Below, one piece after another: positions 34,855 to 42,783 of a stretch of DNA of 64,000 nucleotides. Origin of the DNA: Ketogulonicigenium vulgare WSH-001 (GTDB lineage: Bacteria > Pseudomonadota > Alphaproteobacteria > Rhodobacterales > Rhodobacteraceae); NCBI RefSeq assembly GCF_000223375.1, contig NC_017386.1, forward strand, positions 186,001 to 250,000, written 5' to 3'. Below the pieces are notes generated by a model. The model had not been told where the DNA came from. It did no database searches and saw only the letters and a program-made list of their open reading frames with translations. Every line of letters begins with the position of its first letter. Positions within the stretch are counted from its first letter, which is position 1. The position numbers and the translations under genes are program-made.

Positions 34855-35867
34855 TGCGTCAGACCTTTATTCTGGGGTCCGCCCGCTGCGGCTCAACACT
34901 GGTGTCGCGGATGCTGGCGCTGCATCCGCAGGTCCTCAGCCTGTCCGAGGTTTTTGCCACCGCTGGCCCGGCCGCTTTCCCGCACGGCCAGATCAGCGGC
35001 GCGCGGTTCTGGCGCGGGCTATCCACGCCGACGCGCGTTGGCAGCATGGTCGGCAATCCGCGCGTGGCACCGCAGGAATTCCTGTACCAAGGCGGCGCCT
35101 ATGATCCCTATAACTGCCCGCCGCTGCTGCAAATCACATTGCCGCAGCTGACGGATGATCCCGATGCGCTGTTTCAGCGCCTTGGCCGCGATGTGCCGCG
35201 CTATTCGCGTGCCGATATTGGCACGCATTACACGCGGCTGTTTGGCGATCTGGCGCGCGGCTTTGATCGCACGGCTTGGGTTGAACGCTCTGGCGGGTCG
35301 TTGCTGGCGGCGGGCACCTTGCGCGCGATGTTCCCGCAGGTCCGCTTTGTGCTGCTGGCGCGCGATGGCGTCGATACGGTGCTGTCGATGGCGGATTATC
35401 CGGCGACGCGCTTGGCGGTTTTCATGTGGCGGTGGCTGCAGCATCTTGGCCTCGATCTGATGCATCCCAGCGGTCATTACGGACGCGGACGGATTTGGCC
35501 GCTGGTGCAGGCGATGGGTGGGGCTTTCCCGTTGCAGCGCATTTTGGATACGCCGCCAGATCCGGTTGATGTCGCGGCGTTCTGGTCGCAAATGATGGTG
35601 CGCGGCACAAGCGCCGTGCAAGATCTGCCGCAGGACCGGGTCATGGTCCTGAGATATGAGGCGCTGCTGGATGCGCCGGACGGCCCGCTTGCGCAGCTTG
35701 GCACGTTCATCGCAGGCGGTGCGCCCGCAGGCTGGCGCGCAGAGGCCGCGCATCTGATACGGCGCGGCGGATCAAAGCGGGACGCGCTGGCGCCCGAGAC
35801 CCTTGCAAAAATCAAAGCCGCCTGCGCGGATGGCGAGGCGGCTTTGGCAAATTTCAGGCAAAGTTGA
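34854..35867 (+). CDS. Sulfotransferase-like protein
   Basis: The ATG at 34854 overlaps the TetR stop (TGATG) and gives 337 residues. FILGSARCGSTLVSRMLALHP is the 5'-phosphosulfate-binding loop of PAPS-dependent sulfotransferases. VRFVLLARDGVDTVLSMADY fits the 3'-phosphate region and VLRYEALLDAPDG is the usual C-terminal motif. Its stop codon is part of the parS-like palindrome at 35863-35878. In this setting it could sulfate the product of the condensing-enzyme operon. That is inference from co-location. Confidence 0.85.
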   Translation: MRQTFILGSARCGSTLVSRMLALHPQVLSLSEVFATAGPAAFPHGQISGARFWRGLSTPTRVGSMVGNPRVAPQEFLYQGGAYDPYNCPPLLQITLPQLTDDPDALFQRLGRDVPRYSRADIGTHYTRLFGDLARGFDRTAWVERSGGSLLAAGTLRAMFPQVRFVLLARDGVDTVLSMADYPATRLAVFMWRWLQHLGLDLMHPSGHYGRGRIWPLVQAMGGAFPLQRILDTPPDPVDVAAFWSQMMVRGTSAVQDLPQDRVMVLRYEALLDAPDGPLAQLGTFIAGGAPAGWRAEAAHLIRRGGSKRDALAPETLAKIKAACADGEAALANFRQS

Positions 35868-35878
35868 CAGCTGTCAAC
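35863..35878. other. Putative parS centromere site for the repAB pair
   Basis: GTTGACAGCTGTCAAC fits the palindromic parS consensus of repABC plasmids (GTTNNCNGCNGNNAAC, as I recall it) at every fixed position. The palindrome extends to 22 bp (35860-35881). It contains the TGA stop of the sulfotransferase on one strand and the TGA stop of repB on the other. Its position next to repB is usual for parS in this family. It could also act as a weak hairpin between the convergent genes. Confidence 0.72.
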
Positions 35879-36827
35879 TTTTCATCGCGGCCTGCCATTT
35901 CTTGTGCAGCAGGGGCAATTCATCCGCGAGCCATTCGGCGAAATCGCCCTGCGGCATGGTCAGGACAAGGCTGCGACCGGGGCGGGTCAGCGTGGCGAGT
36001 TTGCGGCCCTCGGCACTGATGATCGGCGGTTCTTCAGCGTTCTTTTTCTCTTTCTGCGGCACCAGATTCAGGGCACGGCTGGTCAGATAGGACAGCACGG
36101 CCTCGAACCGTTCTTCGGAGACATCGGTTTGGCAGAACAGCAGCGGTTCCTCCTCGGGCATGCCCGCGGCGATGGCCTTTTCATAGAGGTCCGCCACATA
36201 GAGCCAGCGGTCGCGGCCGATGCTTGTGGCGGGGCCGATGACGCGGATCACTTCGTTCGGAATGCGCTCGGCCACTGAAAGCATCCGCGAAATCAGCGTC
36301 TTATCAATAGACAGCGCATCGCAGATCAGCTTGCGGGAAAAGCCGGCCTGTTGCATCTGCAGCGCGAAATTCGCCTTTTCGATAAAGGACAACTCGCGCC
36401 GCGCGGTGTTTTCCTGACCCTGGGCCATGATCAAACCGCTGTCGTCCAGCTCGCGCACCAGCGCCTTGACCGGCAGGCCAAGATCGCGCATCGCCAGCAC
36501 GCGGCGGCGGCCGTAGACGATCTGATAGCGGCCGGGACGGTCGGGATGCGGGCGCACCAGAATGGGCACCTGTTGGCCGTATTCGCGCAAGGATTCCAGC
36601 AGCGCGGCGTCATCGGCATTGCTGAAGCCCAGCCGATCCTGAAAGCCGCCCGCGTCAATTTCGAATGGGTCGATGTCCAGCATGGCGCGGGATTTCAGAT
36701 CGGCGATGGATCGCGAGACCGCACCAATCGCACCCGCGCTGGAACGGGGGCGGGCGATCTCGGGGGCCGCGGCGGGGGGTTCTGCCTTGGGGGTCATCAG
36801 ACCTTCGAGGATGTTTTTACGTGCCAT
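35874..36827 (-). CDS. repB: RepB/ParB-type partition protein of a repABC-like module
   Basis: From the ATG at 36827 the protein has 317 residues. It begins ARKNILEGLM, typical of RepB, then a ParB domain with IDPFEIDAG, REYGQQVPILVRPH, YQIVYGRRRVLAMRDLG and the box MAQGQENTARRELSFIEKANF. The helix-turn-helix is FSRKLICDALSIDKTLISRM. Its start overlaps the repA stop (TGATG). In a complete repABC replicon the initiator repC would follow, but here the next gene is a convergent sulfotransferase. A parS-like palindrome spans its stop. Confidence 0.93.
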   Translation of the reverse strand: MARKNILEGLMTPKAEPPAAAPEIARPRSSAGAIGAVSRSIADLKSRAMLDIDPFEIDAGGFQDRLGFSNADDAALLESLREYGQQVPILVRPHPDRPGRYQIVYGRRRVLAMRDLGLPVKALVRELDDSGLIMAQGQENTARRELSFIEKANFALQMQQAGFSRKLICDALSIDKTLISRMLSVAERIPNEVIRVIGPATSIGRDRWLYVADLYEKAIAAGMPEEEPLLFCQTDVSEERFEAVLSYLTSRALNLVPQKEKKNAEEPPIISAEGRKLATLTRPGRSLVLTMPQGDFAEWLADELPLLHKKWQAAMKS

Positions 36828-38044
36828 CAGCGCGGCTCCTTGCGGCCCCATGCGGCCTGAATAAGGTCTTCGATCTCGCCATTGACGGCGTTCAGACTTT
36901 CCATCGCGCGTTCATAGGTGGCGCGGGTGAATTCGCTTTTCTCGACCTCGTATAGGGTCTGTTTCGTCAGGCCCGCGTCTGAAATTGCGGTGGATTTCAA
37001 CGCGGTATGGTTCAAAACGTGATCGCCAAACAGGCTGCGCATAAAGCCGACCATCTGGTTTTGTGGCCCGTCGCCGGGCTCGTATCGCGTCACCAGATAG
37101 CGTAGCCAGTCGTAATTCATATTGCCGCCCGCATCCGCGACCACGCCCAAAAGGTTGGATGTCATCAGCAGGAATTGGCACATGCTCATCAGATCAAGCA
37201 TTTGCGGATGAACCGTGACCAGCACGGCCGTTGCGCTGGACAGCGCGGCCATGGTTAGAAAGCCAAGCTGCGGCGGGCAGTCGATGATGACCAGATCGTA
37301 ATCGGCCTCGACGGTGGCAATCGCCTCGGCAATGCGAGTGAAGAACAGGTTCTCGGTGTTGTTTTCCGACAGGGCGCGGGGGGTGTCGTGTTCGAACTCC
37401 ATCAGTTCGAGGTTGCCCGGCACGATGTCGAGATTGGTGAAATAGCTGGGCCGGATCAGCGCGCGCAGCGGCACGGGATTATCATAGCGGATGGCGTCAT
37501 ATAATGTGCCGCCGTCTTGCAGATCGAATTCGGGCTGAAAGCCGTGCAGCGCAGAGAAAGACGCCTGCGGGTCAAGGTCGATGCCAAGGACGCGATAGCC
37601 GTCCAGCGCGCATTTCTGCGCCAGATGCGCGGCGGTCGTGGTCTTGCCCGAGCCGCCTTTGAAATTGATGACGGTGATGACCTGCAAATGGTCGCGGCTG
37701 CCATCCGCATGGCTGCGCCGGCCGGGCAAGTAAGAGCCGGGCGTCTTGGCCCCAGCCTCGAGGAATTCGCGCAAGGCCATGATATCGGCCGAGGAATACA
37801 TGCGGCGGCCATTCGCCGTCGTCTCGGGCTGCGGGCCGCGACCGTCCAGCGACAGGCGGCGCAAGTAAGCATCCTTGACGCCCAAAAGCTGCGCCACTTC
37901 GCCCGATGAAAAGCTGCGCAGGTGTTTTGACGCGTTGGGGGGAAAAAGCTGGGCGCGATGTTCCATCAGGCGCTGCGACAGCAAGGCGGCATGGGCGCCG
38001 ACAAGCTGGTCAATGCGCGCACGCATAGGGGTTTGATCTGTCAC
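36827..38044 (-). CDS. repA: RepA/ParA-type partition ATPase of a repABC-like module
   Basis: A GTG start at 38044 (GAGGCAG nearby) gives 405 residues; an ATG six codons in is possible. The N-terminal domain FSSGEVAQLLGVKDAYLRR is the RepA DNA-binding part. The deviant Walker A NFKGGSGKTTTA is at about 127-138, GIDLDPQASFSA follows, and VIIDCPPQLGFLTMAAL is the Walker B region. ISDAGLTKQTLYEVEKSEFT near the end is characteristic of repABC RepA. It differs clearly from the ParA at 19099, so the plasmid has two partition systems of different type. Confidence 0.93.
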   Translation of the reverse strand: MTDQTPMRARIDQLVGAHAALLSQRLMEHRAQLFPPNASKHLRSFSSGEVAQLLGVKDAYLRRLSLDGRGPQPETTANGRRMYSSADIMALREFLEAGAKTPGSYLPGRRSHADGSRDHLQVITVINFKGGSGKTTTAAHLAQKCALDGYRVLGIDLDPQASFSALHGFQPEFDLQDGGTLYDAIRYDNPVPLRALIRPSYFTNLDIVPGNLELMEFEHDTPRALSENNTENLFFTRIAEAIATVEADYDLVIIDCPPQLGFLTMAALSSATAVLVTVHPQMLDLMSMCQFLLMTSNLLGVVADAGGNMNYDWLRYLVTRYEPGDGPQNQMVGFMRSLFGDHVLNHTALKSTAISDAGLTKQTLYEVEKSEFTRATYERAMESLNAVNGEIEDLIQAAWGRKEPR

Positions 38045-38058
38045 GACTGCTGCCTCGT

Positions 38059-38101
38059 TACTTACGCCTTTTGGCGATCATTGCTTATTTTAGCGTAAGT
38101 A
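38059..38101. promoter_or_regulatory. Inverted repeat upstream of repA (candidate autoregulation operator)
   Basis: TACTTACGC (38059-38067) pairs perfectly with GCGTAAGTA (38093-38101) across a 25-base AT-richer spacer. It begins 14 bases before the repA start. RepA proteins of this family repress their own promoter with RepB, so this is a likely target. Confidence 0.5.
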
Positions 38102-38132
38102 TTGAGGAAGCCTGCCGTTCAGGCAAGCAAAA

Positions 38133-39176
38133 TCACGACCAATAGGCGGCGATACTGGCATTTGCGGGCAGTTTGCCATGCGGGGCGCGTAGGTTTTCGC
38201 GCAGCTGTTGCGCGATGGATTTTTCGCCGCCAAAGAAGATTTCGGCCTCTGGGTTCGTATCTAAGGCGGCCTTTGCAGCACGCGCAAAGGCTGTGGCAAG
38301 CGCGGGGCCGTTGCCGCGGATCAGCCATGTCAGCGCGACACCTGCGGGCGCGGCGATGGGCTGGATTTCGGCTTTGTACGCAACCTCGATCATCGCCTGA
38401 CCGGTGGCATGGGCGGGCGCGGCTTCGAGCATACGGGCGATGGCGGGCAGGGCGGTTTCATCGCCGCCAAGGATCAGATGCGCGTTGTCAGATAGCCCGC
38501 CGCCGCCCGGCCCAGTGATGCCGATCCTTGTGCCGGCGCGCGCGGTTTTCGCCCATAGGCAGGTCGGGCCGTTGCCATGCAGATAGATATCGACGTCGAT
38601 CCAGCCCGCAGCATCGTCAATCGCGCGCATCGTATAGACCGGCATATGCAGATGATCGCCGCCCGGCCAGATCGTGCGGCCATTCGCGCCAAGGCTGGGC
38701 CAGCGCGGATCTGCGGCGACTTTGGGTTGCAGCAGGCGGATATGCAGACCGCCTTGGGTCAGATAGGCGATATCTTTGGCGGCAAGGCGGATACGTTGAA
38801 AACGCGGGGTTATGCGCTGGCTGTCCATTACGGTGGCAAAGCGAAAGGTGGGCGGCAATGCGCCCGCCTGCGGCACATTTTGCAGCCAGCGCAGATCAGC
38901 GGCCAGCCCTTCGCGCACGTTATCCAGCATATAGGCCAGCATATCGCGCAGGTTCTGCGCGCTGGCGGGGGAGGGGGCCTCGATCCGGACGCGGGCGGTG
39001 CCATCCGACCATTGCAGATGCAGGCCGCCTGCATGCACATCGCTGCGGATCTGGCGGTCGGGCAGCACCTGAACGGCACAGAATTCGGACAGCGCGCCGG
39101 CAAAGCTTTGCAGCTCGCGCCAGGTGACGGGGCCAAGGCGGCCCAAAGCGGTGATCATAGGTGCGTTCATCATCAT
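38133..39176 (-). CDS. Siderophore-interacting protein (FAD ferric-siderophore reductase) with DUF2218 domain
   Basis: This 347-residue protein has an N-terminal DUF2218-like domain (about 30-95: GGLHLQWSDGTARVRIEAPS and LAYMLDNVREGLAADL). A ferredoxin-reductase-type domain follows, with RITPRFQRIRLAA, WPGGDHLHMPVYTMRAID and GITGPGGGGLSDNAHLILGGDETALPA. Enzymes of this type reduce ferric siderophores in the cytosol to release iron. It starts with three consecutive ATG codons (39176, 39173, 39170) just after the ATPase stop. It is the last gene of the iron operon. Confidence 0.92.
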   Translation of the reverse strand: MMMNAPMITALGRLGPVTWRELQSFAGALSEFCAVQVLPDRQIRSDVHAGGLHLQWSDGTARVRIEAPSPASAQNLRDMLAYMLDNVREGLAADLRWLQNVPQAGALPPTFRFATVMDSQRITPRFQRIRLAAKDIAYLTQGGLHIRLLQPKVAADPRWPSLGANGRTIWPGGDHLHMPVYTMRAIDDAAGWIDVDIYLHGNGPTCLWAKTARAGTRIGITGPGGGGLSDNAHLILGGDETALPAIARMLEAAPAHATGQAMIEVAYKAEIQPIAAPAGVALTWLIRGNGPALATAFARAAKAALDTNPEAEIFFGGEKSIAQQLRENLRAPHGKLPANASIAAYWS

Positions 39177-39944
39177 TCAGACCGGCAGGGCAAAGGCCGT
39201 GCCGCTTTGCTGGCTGACCTGCATCGGCAGGCCGTAAATAGCATGCAGCGCGTCCGGCGTCATCAGATCGGCGGTGGGCGCATCCAGCACCAGCTTGCCG
39301 CCCGCCAGGGCTATGACATGATCGCAATAGCGCGCGACCATATTCACATCGTGCAGGACGATAATAACGGACATGCCGGTCTCGCGGCTCATGCGTTGCA
39401 AAAGGCCAAGGACCTCGACCTGATGCGCGATATCGAGGGCCGAGATCGGCTCGTCCAGCAGCAGGGTCTCGGCCCCTTGCGCCAGCATCATGGCAATCCA
39501 TGCGCGCTGACGCTCGCCGCCCGACATCGTGTCGATCAGCTGGCCGCGCAGATGCGTCAGGCCGCAGCGGGTGATGGCATCCGCGACCGCCGCGTGATCT
39601 TCGGGGCGGAACCGCCCCAGCGCGCCGCGCCACGGATAGCGGCCAAGGGCGACCAGTTCCTCGAGTTGCATCCCGTCGGCGGGGGGCGTGACCTGCGGCA
39701 GATAGGCCAGCTCGCGCGCAAGCTGGCGGGGCGGGATACTGGCCAGCGGGCGGTCGCGATAGGTGATCGTGCCGCCGCTGGGGGTCGTCTGTCCGGCGAT
39801 CAGCTTCAGCAGCGTCGATTTGCTCGAGCCGTTCCGGCCGATCAGCGCGGTGACGCGGGCGGGCTGGATTGCGACATTCAGCCCGTCGATCAGGCGGCGG
39901 TTTGGCACATCATAAGTCAGGTTCTGAACGGAAAACAGGCGCAT
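39177..39944 (-). CDS. Iron-siderophore ABC transporter ATP-binding protein (FhuC/FepC-like)
   Basis: From the ATG at 39944 the protein has 255 residues. Walker A is LIGRNGSSKSTLLKL, where Ser replaces the usual Gly before Lys (GRNGSSKS against GPNGSGKS). The signature is MSGGERQRAWIAMML, Walker B is TLLLDEPISALD, and the switch is IVLHDVNMVARYCDH. It starts 2 bases after the permease stop. The Ser substitution is tolerated in several relatives, so activity is expected. Confidence 0.92.
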   Translation of the reverse strand: MRLFSVQNLTYDVPNRRLIDGLNVAIQPARVTALIGRNGSSKSTLLKLIAGQTTPSGGTITYRDRPLASIPPRQLARELAYLPQVTPPADGMQLEELVALGRYPWRGALGRFRPEDHAAVADAITRCGLTHLRGQLIDTMSGGERQRAWIAMMLAQGAETLLLDEPISALDIAHQVEVLGLLQRMSRETGMSVIIVLHDVNMVARYCDHVIALAGGKLVLDAPTADLMTPDALHAIYGLPMQVSQQSGTAFALPV

Positions 39945-39946
39945 GA

Positions 39947-41911
39947 TCAGGCCTTTCGCAGCAGGAGGATGAACAGCCACGGCGCGCCGATCAGCGTCGC
40001 GAACAGGCCCAGCGGCAGGTCATAGGGATAGGTGACGGTGCGCGCACCAAAGGCGGCAATGGCCATCAGCAGCGCGCCCAGCAGCCAACTACCGATCACA
40101 AACGGCAGTGGTCGCACAAGGCCAAGGCTGCGCGCCAGATGCGGCGCCATCAGCCCGACAAAGCTGACCGGCCCGACCCAGATCGTCGCGGCGCCGGTGG
40201 CAAGACCCGCCGCTGCAATAAGGCCAAGGCGCAGGGGCAACAGCGGCAGGCCGAGGGCGCGCGAGACCTCGGCCCCCAGCGGCAGGATATCCAACCAGCG
40301 CTGCGCGGCGATCAGCAGCGCCAGCAGCAGGGCAGCGAGCATCGCCAGCGCGGTGGCCCCCACCGGCGTCACGTGCGTGGCGCTGCCCGCGAGCCAGCCC
40401 AGGATCGCCCAGGCCCGCCTGTCGTCCGAGGCCATGATCGCCGCCAGCACCGCCGAGGCAAAGGCTCCGATCGCAAGGCCCGCCAGCAGCAGCCGCGCCG
40501 GGGCCATATCGGCGCGTAGCGCAAAGGCGGTCAGCGCCGCCAGCGTCAGCGCCGCGCCCAGCGTGGTGCCGATGGCCAGATGCAGGGGCGTCGGCCCCGC
40601 GATCAGGAAGACCGCTGCCGCATAGCCCAGCGATGCGCCGCCGGTGACGCCCAGCACTTCGGGGGCGGCCATCGGGTTCGCGGTCATCCGCTGCAAGATC
40701 GCGCCCGCGCCCGCCAAAAGCGCGCCTGCGCTGGCGGCGGCCAGCAGGGTTGTGGCGCGGATCGGCAGGAAGTTGGGCCATAGGGCGATGGGCGGGATGC
40801 CCCAGCCATCTTGGCTTTGACCCAGCATCAACCCGCATAGGCCAAGGATGGCGGACAGGATTGCCAGCGCGATCAGCAGTTTACGCGGATTGGCGGCGCG
40901 GGGGGCGCTCGCGCGTGCATCCTCGGCCTGCTGGGGGACGCTGGCGCGCATCCGGGGCAGCAGCCACAGCAGCAGCGGCCCGCCAATGAGGCCGGTCAGC
41001 GCGCCGGTCGGCAAGCTGGGCAGGCCGAGCGCCGCCGCATTCAGCAGCAGCGCATCCGCCAGCGCCAACAGCACCGCGCCTGCAACCGGGGCCAGCATGA
41101 GGCGTTGGCGCAGGGTGCGCGCGCCAAGGGCGCGGGCGGCAGCGGGGGCGGCAAGGCCGATGAACCCGACAAGGCCGACCTCGGCCGCGACAATGGCCGC
41201 CAGCATCACGGCCAGCAGCATCGTGCCAAAGCGCAAGGGCGTCTGCCCAAGGCCGAGGGATTTGGCCTGCGCCTCGCCCAGTGACAGCAGCATCAGCGGG
41301 CGCGCCAGCAGCAGGGCAGCGGCAAGGGCGGGCAGGAAAATCGCCAGCAGGCGGGCAGAGACCCACCAGTCGTTTTGCGTCAGCGCGCCGCCGTTCCAGA
41401 TCACCAGCGTCAGCAGATAATGCCCTTGGGCCAGCGTGATAGCGGTCCCGATGGCGGCGGCGAGCATCCCGACCAGCATTCCGGCGATGGTGATGGTCAC
41501 CGGCGCAAAGCCGCGCCGCGCGCCCAGCATCATGACCAGCGCGGTGGTGACGCCCGCACCCGCCAGCGCGATGGGCAGACTACCCCCCGCCAAAAGGCCG
41601 GGGGCAAAGACGCTGGCCGCGATGATCGCCAGTTGCGCACCGGCGGATGTGCCCAAGGTGGTCGGATCGGCCAGCGGGTTGCGCAGCACCGCCTGCATCA
41701 GCCCGCCCGCAAGGCCCAGCATCGCACCGATCAGCAGTGCGACCGCCATGCGGGGCATCAGGCCAAAGGCCAGCAGGATCTGGTCAATATTCATATCGCC
41801 TGCGCGCCATGGCAGCATCGGCCACTGCGGCAGGGGCAGGGCGGCGGCAAAGACAGCGGCCCACAGCGCCAGCACCAGCGCAACGGCGGCATAAAGCGGA
41901 CGCAGGCTCAT
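39947..41911 (-). CDS. Fused double-length iron-siderophore permease (FhuB-like)
   Basis: From the ATG at 41911 the protein has 654 residues and two BtuC/FecCD-type halves joined at about residue 325. The first half has RMAVALLIGAMLGLAGGLMQ and NPLADPTTLGTSAGAQLAI; the second has RATTLLAAASAGALLAGAGA and NPMAAPEVLGVTGGASLGY. VGPVSFVGLMAPHLARSLG is the typical late motif. Around 18-20 membrane helices are expected. This is the FhuB layout, which needs no second permease gene. Confidence 0.93.
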   Translation of the reverse strand: MSLRPLYAAVALVLALWAAVFAAALPLPQWPMLPWRAGDMNIDQILLAFGLMPRMAVALLIGAMLGLAGGLMQAVLRNPLADPTTLGTSAGAQLAIIAASVFAPGLLAGGSLPIALAGAGVTTALVMMLGARRGFAPVTITIAGMLVGMLAAAIGTAITLAQGHYLLTLVIWNGGALTQNDWWVSARLLAIFLPALAAALLLARPLMLLSLGEAQAKSLGLGQTPLRFGTMLLAVMLAAIVAAEVGLVGFIGLAAPAAARALGARTLRQRLMLAPVAGAVLLALADALLLNAAALGLPSLPTGALTGLIGGPLLLWLLPRMRASVPQQAEDARASAPRAANPRKLLIALAILSAILGLCGLMLGQSQDGWGIPPIALWPNFLPIRATTLLAAASAGALLAGAGAILQRMTANPMAAPEVLGVTGGASLGYAAAVFLIAGPTPLHLAIGTTLGAALTLAALTAFALRADMAPARLLLAGLAIGAFASAVLAAIMASDDRRAWAILGWLAGSATHVTPVGATALAMLAALLLALLIAAQRWLDILPLGAEVSRALGLPLLPLRLGLIAAAGLATGAATIWVGPVSFVGLMAPHLARSLGLVRPLPFVIGSWLLGALLMAIAAFGARTVTYPYDLPLGLFATLIGAPWLFILLLRKA

Positions 41912-42783
41912 AGCTGCGCCTCGAGTGCGGCGGTCAGGCGATCGGCAAAGAACAGGCCCGATGGCAGCCCGCCAAAGCCGTTCATATCCGGCAGATGGCT
42001 GACACGGCCGGCTTGCACCGCGGGCAGCGCGTTCCACAGCGCGGAGGCACCAAGGCCGCGCGTCACCTGCGGCGGGATATCCCCGACGGTGATGATCCGC
42101 GCCTGTGTAAACCGCGCAAGGCTGGCGATGGGCACTGGCGCGGCAAAGGAAAACTGCGTGCCCTCGGCCCAGGCGTTCCTGAGGCCCAGACGCGTTAGGA
42201 TGCCGCCGAACAGGCTGTCATCGCCGAACACCCGCACATGACGGGAATCGCCGATCTCGACCAGCAGGCAAGGCGTGCCGTGATTTGCGCTGAGGCGTTG
42301 TGCAAGGCTGTCTAGCGTTTCATTCGCCTGCGCGAGCGCCACTGTGCCGTCGATGCCGATGCGCGCCGCCAGCGATGTGACCAGCGCCAGCAGGCGGGGC
42401 AGGGGGGGATCGCCTGCGGTGAACAGCGTTTGCGCATAGACCGGCGCGATGCGCGACAGTTGCGGCTCGATAAAGGTGTAATAGTTCGAGGACAGGATCA
42501 GATCGGGATCGGCCAGCGTCACTGCCTCGAGGTTCGGCGCGCCGCGCAGGCCAAGATCGATGGTCGATGCAGGGGGCGGCGCAGGTGTGCTGGTGCGAAA
42601 GGCCAGCAATTCGGCCATCGCGACGGGGGCATGGCCGAGCATGATCGCGGTTTCCGCCATCGCCCAGTCAATCGCCGCCACCCGCAGGGGCGACCCCGCG
42701 CGCGCGGGTCGCAGATGGCATGTCGCCATGGCCGAAGCCATGGCGAGCAGGAAGGCACGTCGACGCACTCGGCATTCTACCAT
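41908..42783 (-). CDS. Iron-siderophore periplasmic binding protein (FhuD-like)
   Basis: The 291-residue protein begins with a Tat-like signal, VRRRAFLLAMASAMATCH. The mature part has the class III binding-protein fold: RVAAIDWAMAETAIMLGHAP, NLEAVTLADPDLILSSNYY and the long linking helix before TPCLLVEIG. It overlaps the TonB receptor gene by 7 bases and the permease by 4. It hands ferric siderophore from the receptor to the permease. FhuD of enteric bacteria also uses the Tat route. Confidence 0.9.
   Translation of the reverse strand: MVECRVRRRAFLLAMASAMATCHLRPARAGSPLRVAAIDWAMAETAIMLGHAPVAMAELLAFRTSTPAPPPASTIDLGLRGAPNLEAVTLADPDLILSSNYYTFIEPQLSRIAPVYAQTLFTAGDPPLPRLLALVTSLAARIGIDGTVALAQANETLDSLAQRLSANHGTPCLLVEIGDSRHVRVFGDDSLFGGILTRLGLRNAWAEGTQFSFAAPVPIASLARFTQARIITVGDIPPQVTRGLGASALWNALPAVQAGRVSHLPDMNGFGGLPSGLFFADRLTAALEAQL

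Noticed and set aside
35860..35881. Reading the palindrome purely as an intrinsic terminator
   Set aside because: It has no loop and the T tract is very short. The match to the parS consensus beside repB is a better explanation, although some hairpin effect is possible.
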